A DNA stretch of 64,000 bases from Glaciecola sp964418575 (GTDB lineage Bacteria; Pseudomonadota; Gammaproteobacteria; Enterobacterales; Alteromonadaceae), in NCBI GenBank assembly GCA_964418575.1, contig CAYQMI010000003.1, positions 5,654 through 69,653 on the forward strand. Reading direction: 5' to 3'. This document shows, piece after piece, positions 8,760 to 16,515 of this stretch. Position 1 is the first letter of the stretch; each line of letters opens with the position of its first letter. Position numbers and translations under genes: made by a program. The notes below the pieces were generated by a model that did not search any database, had not been told where the DNA came from, and saw only the letters and a program-made list of their open reading frames with translations.

Positions 8760-9484
8760 TAGATTTACATAGCCATCTTTTACCTGCTATTGACGATGGC
8801 GCAAGAACCATACAAGACAGTGTTGACCTAGCCTATCAGGCAATGGAGCAAGGCGTTACTCATATGGTGTGTACGCCGCATATCCATCCGAGAGTATTTA
8901 ACAACGATATACAAAATATTCGCGAAAGTTTTGAACAAACGCTCGTAGCCTTTCGAGAGAAGGGTATCGAACTTAAGCTTAGTTTCGCTTGTGAAGTAAG
9001 ACTAAGCATTGAAGTCAGCCAATGGATTGCCCAAAACAAGCTGCCTTTCTTGGGCGATTGGAATGACAAGTCTGCGTTACTGCTCGAACTTCCTCATAGC
9101 CATGTTCCCGTTGGCGCTGATACTTTAATAAAATGGTTACTTAAAAAAGGTATACAGCCGATTATCCCGCATCCAGAGCGGAATCGAGAGGTGATGGCTG
9201 ATTACAGCAAAGCATCGTGGCTTAAGGGGCAGGGCGCACTCTTTCAAGCAACGGCGGGTGCTTTTCTTGGTAGTTTTGGAGAGCAAGCGGAGCAAATAGC
9301 ATGGCGTCTTCTAGATGATGATCTAATCACTTATGTAGCATCAGACATGCACAATTTGTCAAAACGACCCAACCAGATGATGGCGGCTTATGAGAAAATA
9401 CAGCAATTAAAAGGTGACGATATAGCAGATGAGTTGTTTTTCACGGTGCCTCAAAAAATCACGCAAAATACGCAGTGGCATTAA
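8756..9484 (+). CDS. PHP-type protein-tyrosine phosphatase, CpsB/YwqE/CapC-like
   Basis: 242 residues of a PHP metallophosphatase. The N-terminal metal motif is IDLHSHLLPAIDDGART, followed by VCTPHIHP, CEVRLS, PHPERN and the C-terminal ASDMHN; together these supply the His/Asp/Glu ligands for three metal ions. Members dephosphorylate the tyrosine tail of BY-kinases, which fits the gene immediately upstream. The start is a TTG that overlaps the kinase stop as TTGA, an unusual start but the only one in register before the first metal motif. This family is best known in Gram-positive bacteria; Gram-negatives more often use a low-molecular-weight Wzb. Confidence 0.9.
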   Translation: MIDLHSHLLPAIDDGARTIQDSVDLAYQAMEQGVTHMVCTPHIHPRVFNNDIQNIRESFEQTLVAFREKGIELKLSFACEVRLSIEVSQWIAQNKLPFLGDWNDKSALLLELPHSHVPVGADTLIKWLLKKGIQPIIPHPERNREVMADYSKASWLKGQGALFQATAGAFLGSFGEQAEQIAWRLLDDDLITYVASDMHNLSKRPNQMMAAYEKIQQLKGDDIADELFFTVPQKITQNTQWH

Positions 9485-9486
9485 AT

Positions 9487-10206
9487 ATGGTCAATAAAAG
9501 TCAGCTCTTTGAGCAATTAAAACAAGAACTAAATAAAAAGAGAGCTTTTGCTATTCTGATGCTTTTTATCTGCATTATAGGTGTGTTTAACGCCTTTCGT
9601 TTTGGCGCTGCCTCTTTGGACTATTACACAGTCAGAAATATCATTGAAGTATGGCAAAGTAGCGAAAAACAAACACCAGAGCAGTTTATGATAGCCACTG
9701 ATGCTGTTGATGCTGCAACTTTTTTTCACTCATCACACCCCTTATACAGAGACTTATCTGGGCAAGTTCAAGAGTGGGGGGTGCTTAGTGAGAATTTACC
9801 CGAAGAAGCGCTCCTATTAGCCAAAGATAATTACATTGAAGCGACGAAAATGCGCCCAAGTTGGCCGGTAACATGGGCCTCGTTGGCGATGATAAAGTGG
9901 CGTCTTCAAGAGTATGACGCTCAAATGCTAGAGTATTTAAATGCTGCAGATAACTTGGGCGACAGAACACCGGAAGTCCACATTCTTTTTACGGAACTGG
10001 GTTTGACCCTATACGAAGCAAACCATCCCTTTTATCGCAATATCAACAAGCAAACTCAAGAGCGACTACTGCTGGGCCTGAAAAATCCTCGAAGTCGTAA
10101 GCGTGTGTTGCAAGCTATAAGAAGCAATGATGCTAAGGATACGGCATGCAATTGGACGAGATTAAACGACAGCCATGTTTACGAAAAGATACTTAAATGT
10201 AGCTGA
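9487..10206 (+). CDS. VpsP-like polysaccharide biosynthesis protein
   Basis: About 239 residues with one N-terminal membrane anchor (AFAILMLFICIIGVFNAFRF). A periplasmic helical region follows (AKDNYIEATKMRPSWPVTWASL and YLNAADNLGDRTPEVHILF), which looks tetratricopeptide-like. This matches the VpsP type of protein that accompanies VpsM/N/O in Vibrio and Alteromonas-like clusters; its biochemical role is not established. An ATG at 9487, two bases after the preceding stop, is chosen over an in-frame GTG at 9475 inside the previous gene. Its 3' end meets the convergent ligase/polymerase gene with only a 6-bp gap. Confidence 0.75.
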   Translation: MVNKSQLFEQLKQELNKKRAFAILMLFICIIGVFNAFRFGAASLDYYTVRNIIEVWQSSEKQTPEQFMIATDAVDAATFFHSSHPLYRDLSGQVQEWGVLSENLPEEALLLAKDNYIEATKMRPSWPVTWASLAMIKWRLQEYDAQMLEYLNAADNLGDRTPEVHILFTELGLTLYEANHPFYRNINKQTQERLLLGLKNPRSRKRVLQAIRSNDAKDTACNWTRLNDSHVYEKILKCS

Positions 10207-10212
10207 GCATTA

Positions 10213-11316
10213 TTAGGCTCTAGTTACTTTTCGTTTTAACTTAAGGCTGTTTGCTATCATCGCCAAGGCAATAAAAACCACAAAATAACTCGCGTTAGCA
10301 AAGGCTTGCAGCGGGAAATCAACCGTCATGTGAATACACATACCCAGCGTTGCTACAGCGACTGCGAAAGACGTGCCTTTGAATATTGAATTTCGACGTT
10401 TATGCATAGCTCTAAAAGCTTTGTAAAAAGTGAATAGCAGTATTACTAGCAATACAAAGGCGCCAGCCAAACCAAACTCAATGGCGAATTGAAGATAGTC
10501 GTTGTGAGCGTGATCATAGAAGGGCGTGACCTCTAAGCGTTTATAACTTGGAAATATACCGTAAAAACTTCCCCCGCCAGAACCAAAAATTGGGAAGTCT
10601 TGAATAATTGGAAAAGCATCTCTCACCACTTCATCCCTTGACTCTTGGTCTAAGCTCGTTTGCGACAAACGCTCTTTGACCCGCGCTAAACCAAAGTAAG
10701 CACTTACAATTACTAAGTCGATAATGAACATGCTGACAACAAANNNNNNNNNNNNNNNNNNNNNNNNNNNNNNNNNNNNNNNNNNNNNNNNNNNNNNNNN
10801 NNNNNNNNNNNNNNNNNNNNNNNNNNNNNNNNNNNNNNNNNNNGCTTGAAATGTGCCGCTCGCTAGCATCGTAATAAGCAAAAAACGTATGCGTTGTTCT
10901 GAGTTAACCAGTTGCATGGTTAAAATAAGCAGGCAAAACAAGCTTAATAGCTTTATAAAATTTATCATGCTTTGGCCAGGGTCAATCGATAGGTAGAATG
11001 TATCAGCGGACGCTAAGCGATATAATTCTGCAGAGCTAGGGGACAAAATATCGACTAATACCGGTGGAAGCGGTGTTATTTGTATAAGTGCAATAGCGAT
11101 AAACACTAACCAGATAAAAATCATGCTTTTGTAAGAGGACACTCCAATGTCCTTTTGTGCACGCAGTTTGAAAGTCACATAAAAACTCAAACAAAATATT
11201 GCTAGCTGGAAAATGCTCCATGCCCAAGGTCTATTTGCGCCTAATGGAATCGGAAGCAAAAATAATATGCCAAGAAAAATATAGAATGGTATGCGAAGTT
11301 TGTTGTCAGCGTGCAT
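10213..11316 (-). CDS. O-antigen ligase/polymerase family membrane protein (Wzy-like), interrupted by assembly gap
   Basis: The N-terminal part (PFYIFLGILFLLPIPLGANRP, several membrane helices) and the C-terminal Wzy_C part are both present. The latter has FPIFGSGGGSFYGIFPSY and the loop FYDHAHNDYLQFAIEFGLAGA, the HxHNxxLQ element of the O-antigen ligase/polymerase family. Between them lie 100 N, and the reading frame is continuous only because 100 is an arbitrary spacer. The visible part is about 330 residues, while relatives are usually 400 or more, so real sequence is probably missing. It is likely to polymerise or ligate the exported polysaccharide. It is transcribed toward the export operon. 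Confidence 0.85.
   Translation of the reverse strand: MHADNKLRIPFYIFLGILFLLPIPLGANRPWAWSIFQLAIFCLSFYVTFKLRAQKDIGVSSYKSMIFIWLVFIAIALIQITPLPPVLVDILSPSSAELYRLASADTFYLSIDPGQSMINFIKLLSLFCLLILTMQLVNSEQRIRFLLITMLASGTFQXXXXXXXXXXXXXXXXXXXXXXXXXXXXXXXXXXFVVSMFIIDLVIVSAYFGLARVKERLSQTSLDQESRDEVVRDAFPIIQDFPIFGSGGGSFYGIFPSYKRLEVTPFYDHAHNDYLQFAIEFGLAGAFVLLVILLFTFYKAFRAMHKRRNSIFKGTSFAVAVATLGMCIHMTVDFPLQAFANASYFVVFIALAMIANSLKLKRKVTRA
10744..10843. other. Assembly gap, 100 N
   Basis: Exactly 100 undetermined bases inside the O-antigen-ligase-type gene. A round number indicates a scaffolding placeholder of unknown true length. The flanks share no obvious overlap, and both encode parts of the same protein family. 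Confidence 0.97.
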
Positions 11317-11363
11317 TTGAATTACATAACCTTGTTATCGTTTTTATTGTAATTGTGTGTCGC

Positions 11364-11390
11364 AAAAAAAAGCCCCTAATAAAGGGGCTT
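11364..11390 (-). terminator. Rho-independent terminator after the secreted-protein gene
   Basis: A perfect 8-bp stem, AAGCCCCT / AGGGGCTT, with a 5-nt loop; in the minus-strand direction it is followed by a run of eight T (A-run at 11364-11371 on the plus strand). It lies 20 bp past the stop of the hypothetical secreted protein and separates it from the ligase gene, which must have its own promoter. Confidence 0.85.
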
Positions 11391-11409
11391 TATTGCCATT
11401 TAAGACTGA

Positions 11410-12036
11410 TTAATTTGTTGATGCGGTAGTATCTCCGCCGCCTGAGCCACCGGCTCCAATACCTGTTCCAACCGGCGTAACAGTGACGACTACAGGTCCT
11501 GCTGTGAAAGTAGATTCATCGCCTGCTGCTGGAGCATCACTTACAGAAGAGGGGTCTGCACCTGCCTGAATAGCTGCTACCAATATATCATCAGATGCCA
11601 TAACACCCGTTAGCGCTGCGCCATCAAATACATCTTGTGCGTGGTCAGGATAAAGTGTAACGCCTAGTGTAATCGTGTGCACAGCTTTGTCGGGGGACTG
11701 TTCAATAAGCTTTTTAGTTACATCGATTAAACTGTTGTTTTCACTCATGTGGTTATAGAACTGCCCTGCATGTTCAACATCGAACGCTACGCTCGCTTTT
11801 GCCTTCCCACCGAGCAGAGTATCATCATCTTCAAGTGCTGCTTCTATTGCAGCGTTTATAGCCGCTTGATCTTCAATGCCGCCTAAATGTTTCTCTACAA
11901 TTCGTTGATGAAGCTTATGACCAGGCTGTTCGCTGTTACCGAAAAGATTGTCTGTATATTTTATTAATGCTAATGCAGGATTGATAAAAAGCATTAAACA
12001 AACTGAAACAATGGTTAAATGGCGTAAAGATTTCAT
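11410..12036 (-). CDS. Secreted protein of unknown function with Gly/Thr/Val-rich tail
   Basis: About 208 residues. ATG at 12036 is the chosen start: it has aaggaat upstream and opens directly into a signal peptide (MKSLRHLTIVSVCLMLFINP, cleavage after ALA). The mature part is helical (DQAAINAAIEAALEDDD, VTKKLIEQSPDKAVHTITLG). It then has a GADPSSVSDAPAAG stretch and a low-complexity tail (VVTVTPVGTGIGAGGSGGGD). There are no cysteines in the mature part. I do not recognise a family. It sits between a LapD gene and the ligase gene, and has its own terminator, so it may be an abundant envelope or matrix protein. Confidence 0.7.
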   Translation of the reverse strand: MKSLRHLTIVSVCLMLFINPALALIKYTDNLFGNSEQPGHKLHQRIVEKHLGGIEDQAAINAAIEAALEDDDTLLGGKAKASVAFDVEHAGQFYNHMSENNSLIDVTKKLIEQSPDKAVHTITLGVTLYPDHAQDVFDGAALTGVMASDDILVAAIQAGADPSSVSDAPAAGDESTFTAGPVVVTVTPVGTGIGAGGSGGGDTTASTN

Positions 12037-12126
12037 GGGTATTCCTTGTATGGGGGCTAAACTCACTTCGTTTAACATTGATGCCATTTTACGATTTGTT
12101 CAATACTTAATCAACTTAAGTTTGTG

Positions 12127-14076
12127 CTAATTGCCACTCGCTGTGATTACCTCAGTAGGTTGTGCTAAATAGTAACCTTGGGCGCCATCAATCCCATTAT
12201 TTACGAGCCACTCATGCTCTTGTTTTGACTCTACTTTCTCTGCGATTATCTTAATATCGAGTCCATGTGCAATGTTTATTAAAGATTTTACAAAGAGTTG
12301 ATTATCGACTTCTGTATGTATTGCGCGAGTAAATCTGCCGTCTATTTTTAAGTAATCAGGCATAATTTGTCTGATATGCGTTATGCCAGCGAGCTGAGCA
12401 CCAAAGTGCTCAATGCAGATGCTAATACCATAAGATTTAAGTTGTTTTGTTAAAGTGCTTAGCGCGACTATGTCGTGAACCAAAGCTCGTTCAGGTATCT
12501 CTAGCGTGATTTTATGGCAAGTTGAGCGATAAACGTTCAGTTTTTCCATAAACCAATCGATGAAGGCTTTATCAAATAAAGATATTCGACTGATGTTAAT
12601 GCCCACTCGAGACTCAAGCTCTGAGGCTTTTACAAAAATATTTTGAATGATAAGTTTATCGATTTGTTGCGCGTAGTCTAAGCGGATAGAGGCTGGAATA
12701 AGCTGAACCATAGGCACAAGTTCTTTAGTTTGACTATCTAATAATCGTGCAAACCACTCTGAATATATTGTCTTGTTATCACTGTCTAAAATATGTTGAG
12801 CAACAAAGTCAGCTTTGCCTATTTTAATGATCCCAGCAAGCATTTCTCGCCACTCTTCATTTGAGTTAGACACTTTGAGTTGGCTTGATAGCTCCCAGCG
12901 CTGCTCCGCTATACTTGCATTGAGCAGTGCGCTATCAACTCTATGCATGATGTCTTTATACTTGTCTTCGCAAGAAACGTGCGTTGCGCCAATATGCGCG
13001 ACACCAGCACGGTGCTCATTTTTCTCCAAGCGTTTGGTGTATATGGCAATAAGCTGCGCCATCGCTTTGGCATGACTTTCACGAAGGTTTTCTATCATTA
13101 GCGCAAAGTCAGCACCATTTATACGGTAGATGGCAAAGTGATCATATTCTGCGGAGGCGGCCTCTTTAATAGCTTGGCATACTGACTTTAGGTATTTATC
13201 ACCGGCCTCGCCTCCAAATTTGGTATGAATATCCTTAAGGCTACTGGCTCGAATTACAAACAAATAAGCTTCAGAGTTCTTTTCAGAATCATTAATTAAT
13301 TCGTTTATAGCGAGTTCATATGCCCGGCGATTTCCCACGCCAGTAACAAAATCTACATATGCAAATCGGCGGTACTCTTCAGACTGGTTAGTCATCTTTT
13401 TGAACATAACGAACAGTTTTTCAGACATTATGTTGATTGCATTTACAATGCTGAAGAGCTCTTTGGTAGTAGGAACATGCTGAATTTGTTCAAATTGCTT
13501 TTTACTGATTGAGTCAGCTTGCTGTATTACTCTGTTGATAGGTAGCGTGATTACGCGCTTTACAAGGTACCAAACAAAAAACAAGGCGAATATTAGCGCT
13601 ACCGAAGTGACGACTAAGCTTTGTACTGCGTTTTGCCATAGCTGGCGATAGCCAAAACCGTCATTACTCACTACCTTGAGTGAGCCTTTTACGTTCCAAC
13701 CATCGTTTATCTCGGTGCTAGCGCTCGGAGCTAAAATAGGAAAGCGTGCAGTAAACCATTGAGGAACGTCGATTTGACTATTTCGGTTCTGCTTTTCGAT
13801 GAGTAGTTTGCCACTTTCATCAAAGAGTGAAATAGACTGGTAGTAACCGCGATCAAAGATTGCGTTTACCATTGTCTCAATGACCGCGATGTTCTCTTCG
13901 TCACCAATATAGGGAGAAATTGATAAACCTAGAGACGTCGCGGTGTCTTGTGCGTGGGAGCTTAGCTGCTGTTCGATAAAGGCACGAGTATTTTGTGTAT
14001 TCATCCACAAAGTGCCCAAAAAGCTAATCAACAGTACAAAGAAAAAGCCTAAACCTAATTGTTTCGATAAGGACAT
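12127..14076 (-). CDS. lapD: LapD-like c-di-GMP receptor (degenerate GGDEF-EAL)
   Basis: 649 residues. A membrane helix (about 8-26) is followed by a periplasmic LapD/MoxY-type sensor domain with the conserved text IFDRGYYQSISLFDESG. A second helix (about 153-173), a HAMP (about 174-230), a GGDEF-like domain and an EAL-like domain follow. The catalytic motifs are lost: NGADF replaces GGDEF, and the EAL position reads SEWFARL. LapD proteins are enzymatically dead receptors that bind c-di-GMP through the EAL-like domain and, when loaded, sequester the periplasmic protease LapG. The lapG gene lies 49 bp upstream in the same operon, which strongly supports the name. Confidence 0.93.
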   Translation of the reverse strand: MSLSKQLGLGFFFVLLISFLGTLWMNTQNTRAFIEQQLSSHAQDTATSLGLSISPYIGDEENIAVIETMVNAIFDRGYYQSISLFDESGKLLIEKQNRNSQIDVPQWFTARFPILAPSASTEINDGWNVKGSLKVVSNDGFGYRQLWQNAVQSLVVTSVALIFALFFVWYLVKRVITLPINRVIQQADSISKKQFEQIQHVPTTKELFSIVNAINIMSEKLFVMFKKMTNQSEEYRRFAYVDFVTGVGNRRAYELAINELINDSEKNSEAYLFVIRASSLKDIHTKFGGEAGDKYLKSVCQAIKEAASAEYDHFAIYRINGADFALMIENLRESHAKAMAQLIAIYTKRLEKNEHRAGVAHIGATHVSCEDKYKDIMHRVDSALLNASIAEQRWELSSQLKVSNSNEEWREMLAGIIKIGKADFVAQHILDSDNKTIYSEWFARLLDSQTKELVPMVQLIPASIRLDYAQQIDKLIIQNIFVKASELESRVGINISRISLFDKAFIDWFMEKLNVYRSTCHKITLEIPERALVHDIVALSTLTKQLKSYGISICIEHFGAQLAGITHIRQIMPDYLKIDGRFTRAIHTEVDNQLFVKSLINIAHGLDIKIIAEKVESKQEHEWLVNNGIDGAQGYYLAQPTEVITASGN

Positions 14077-14125
14077 TGTAATGCTTACTCCCTGATATTG
14101 ATTAAGAAATATACCATTAGTTTAC

Positions 14126-14791
14126 TCATTCGTAATCTTGTTTCATTCTTTTGTTAAGGTCATTCCATAACGAGTTATTGCTTTTTTGCTGCATCTTTCT
14201 TCCTTGTCCCTGTTGCCGAGCGAGCCACAGTCCGTCGCCGTTAAAACTGTAAATTGGCAATAGGTCGCCCCTCTGTGATGCCGGCAATATACGTTTATTG
14301 ATATTATCCAAAACGTAGGGAACTGCATTAGGACTTGAGTAGTATGCAAGTACCATATGTGCCTGGCGAGGTCGTGTAGCCGTTACGTACATTAACCTGA
14401 GCTTTTCGGTGGCAACGCCGAGTTCAATTAAAGTGAAGTATTTAGCGATGGTAAAGTCCTCGCAATCCCCGCCATTACTTCCTAAAAACTCTATAGGTGT
14501 TGCCCAATAATCAGTTTGTTTCCAATGTTCAATATCGTCAATAAACTCGACCCGATTAAAGAATTGATTTACTTCGTAAAGCTTCTCGTCGATTGGCGCC
14601 TTTCTATTTACTTCGATTAAACGCTGCCATTGCTCCATTCTATTGAGTGCATCGCTACCGTATGTTTTCTCTACTTTAAGCAATATTTTTTGGCTAAAGT
14701 TCAGAGCGGAACTCACAGGCGAAGGCACTAGCAAAAAAGCAAGCAAAATCAAGGCCAAAAAGGTAAACGATACGCTTATACGAAACTGCAT
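14126..14791 (-). CDS. lapG: LapG-like periplasmic transglutaminase-type cysteine protease
   Basis: 221 residues with an N-terminal signal/anchor (FTFLALILLAFLLVPSPVSS) and a bacterial transglutaminase-like protease (BTLCP, peptidase C93) domain. The catalytic triad is visible: C110 in GGDCEDF, H145 in QAHMVLAYY and D162 in YVLDNINKR. LapG cleaves the N-terminal anchor of giant RTX adhesins when c-di-GMP falls, releasing cells from a biofilm. It is followed by lapD. The adhesin substrate and its type I secretion genes are not in this window. Confidence 0.93.
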   Translation of the reverse strand: MQFRISVSFTFLALILLAFLLVPSPVSSALNFSQKILLKVEKTYGSDALNRMEQWQRLIEVNRKAPIDEKLYEVNQFFNRVEFIDDIEHWKQTDYWATPIEFLGSNGGDCEDFTIAKYFTLIELGVATEKLRLMYVTATRPRQAHMVLAYYSSPNAVPYVLDNINKRILPASQRGDLLPIYSFNGDGLWLARQQGQGRKMQQKSNNSLWNDLNKRMKQDYE

Positions 14792-14973
14792 AAAGTTTCA
14801 AAGGGGTGGTTTGCAATATCTCATATATAGGTAATCGCATAAAAACCACAAAACATTAGTTTTTGAATGAGTTAGGGTGAAAAACTGAGGTTGCTGATGC
14901 AATTCACATGAACTTAGTCATGATGAAAAGATGAAGGTTGAGGGTAGGAAAGTGTTCGATTAATCAAAAATTG

Positions 14974-15007
14974 CAGTGTGAGTACTCTTCACAAAATACT
15001 CACACTG
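14974..15007 (-). terminator. Rho-independent terminator of manC
   Basis: A perfect 11-bp stem, CAGTGTGAGTA / TACTCACACTG, with a 12-nt loop, just 10 bp past the manC stop. Reading the minus strand, the stem is followed by CAATTTTTG. It separates manC from lapG. Confidence 0.8.
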
Positions 15008-15016
15008 ACAGAATAA

Positions 15017-16426
15017 CTACTTAACGCGGCCGTAACGATCAGAAAAGCGCACAATGTCATCTTCACCCAAATAACTTCCCGATTGAACCTCAATAAGCTC
15101 AAGGGAGATTTTGCCTGGATTCTCGAGTGCATGAACCTCACCTACCGGAATGTAAACGGATTCATTCTCAGTCACGAGCTGTGTTTTTTCTCCAACTGTG
15201 ACACTTGCTGTGCCGCTCACTACTATCCAGTGTTCTGCGCGATGATGATGCATCTGCACTGATAGCTTTTCTCCTGGTTTAACGCTAATTCTTTTTACCT
15301 GATAGCGAGTGCCATTGTCGATGGAGTCGTAGCTACCCCATGGACGAAATACTTCTCTGTGAAATTCAAACTCTGGTCTGTGCTGAGCTTTGAGTGTATT
15401 GACGATACTTTTAATATCTTGCACTTTGTTTCGGTTGGCTACCATTACGGCATCTTTGGTTTCTACCACTACCACATCATCCAAACCAATCACTGACACC
15501 AAACGTTGCTCCGCGTTTACGTAGCTATTGTTGACACCTTCGAGCATAACATCGCCGATACAAACATTGCCTTTATCGTCTTTTGCACTGCTGGTGTCCC
15601 ACAATGAACTCCAACTGCCGACATCATTCCAGCCAGCGTCAAGGCTTACCATAACGGCTTGCTCAGTTTTTTCCATTACCGCGTAATCGACCGACTCATC
15701 CGGGCATTTCGCGAAAGCATCTTCGTTTATTCTAACGAAATCTAAATCGGCCTCGGTAGATGCACTAGCGGCTTCGCAAGCTTGGTAAATATCTGGGCGG
15801 TGCTGCTTAAGCTCCTGCAAGTATACACTTGCTTTGAACATAAACATGCCGCTGTTCCAATAGTATTTGCCTGAGGCTAAATATTCTTGTGCAGTAGCAA
15901 GCTGCGGTTTCTCAACAAATTCAGCAACTTGGAAACCTTCTCCTTGGGCTGAGCCGGCTCTAATATATCCATATCCGGTATGTGCTTCACTTGGTACGAT
16001 GCCAAAGGTCACTAGCTTGTTATCATCCGCTAGCGTTTTTGCTTTGGAAATAGCTGCAGCAAAAGCCTCATGGTTTTCAATTAGATGATCTGCAGCAAGT
16101 ACTAATAAAGTCGGGTCATCTCCTGACTTTATGGCGAGCATGGCGGCTAAAGCAATAGCGGGCGCAGTGTTTCGCCCAACGGGTTCAAGTAAAATGCCGT
16201 CGTGAGATATGCCGGCCCGAAGCATTTGCTCAGCGGCCAAAAAGCGATGATTTTCATTACAAATAATCAGTGGCGGCGTCATTTGCTCGCGCGGCAGCCT
16301 TAAGATAGTGTCTTGCAACATTGTTTTTTCGCAGGTTAGTGCAAGAAACTGCTTAGGGAGGGCTGCTCTTGATTTCGGCCATAGACGACTTCCACTGCCG
16401 CCTGCAAGCACAACTGGCTTTATCAT
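15017..16426 (-). CDS. manC: Mannose-1-phosphate guanylyltransferase / mannose-6-phosphate isomerase
   Basis: 469 residues, the usual length of the bifunctional type II enzyme. The N-terminal nucleotidyltransferase has VVLAGGSGSRLWPKSRAALP, LVLAADHLI and FVEKPQLA. The C-terminal cupin-type isomerase (about 345-460) has FRPWGSYDSIDNG, VKPGEKLSVQMHHHRAEHWI and the end DIVRFSDRYGR. It makes GDP-mannose, a donor for mannose-, fucose- or mannuronate-containing polysaccharides, and so supplies the biofilm polysaccharide block. It has its own terminator, and the gene upstream is an EAL protein on the same strand 89 bp away. Confidence 0.95.
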   Translation of the reverse strand: MIKPVVLAGGSGSRLWPKSRAALPKQFLALTCEKTMLQDTILRLPREQMTPPLIICNENHRFLAAEQMLRAGISHDGILLEPVGRNTAPAIALAAMLAIKSGDDPTLLVLAADHLIENHEAFAAAISKAKTLADDNKLVTFGIVPSEAHTGYGYIRAGSAQGEGFQVAEFVEKPQLATAQEYLASGKYYWNSGMFMFKASVYLQELKQHRPDIYQACEAASASTEADLDFVRINEDAFAKCPDESVDYAVMEKTEQAVMVSLDAGWNDVGSWSSLWDTSSAKDDKGNVCIGDVMLEGVNNSYVNAEQRLVSVIGLDDVVVVETKDAVMVANRNKVQDIKSIVNTLKAQHRPEFEFHREVFRPWGSYDSIDNGTRYQVKRISVKPGEKLSVQMHHHRAEHWIVVSGTASVTVGEKTQLVTENESVYIPVGEVHALENPGKISLELIEVQSGSYLGEDDIVRFSDRYGRVK

Positions 16427-16515
16427 GGTAATTACTTCCTTGAGGTGAATGCGATTATCTCGCGCATAAACTAATACTGTTTATCATATCAATCTTTATA
16501 TTAAAGGAGTAGGTT

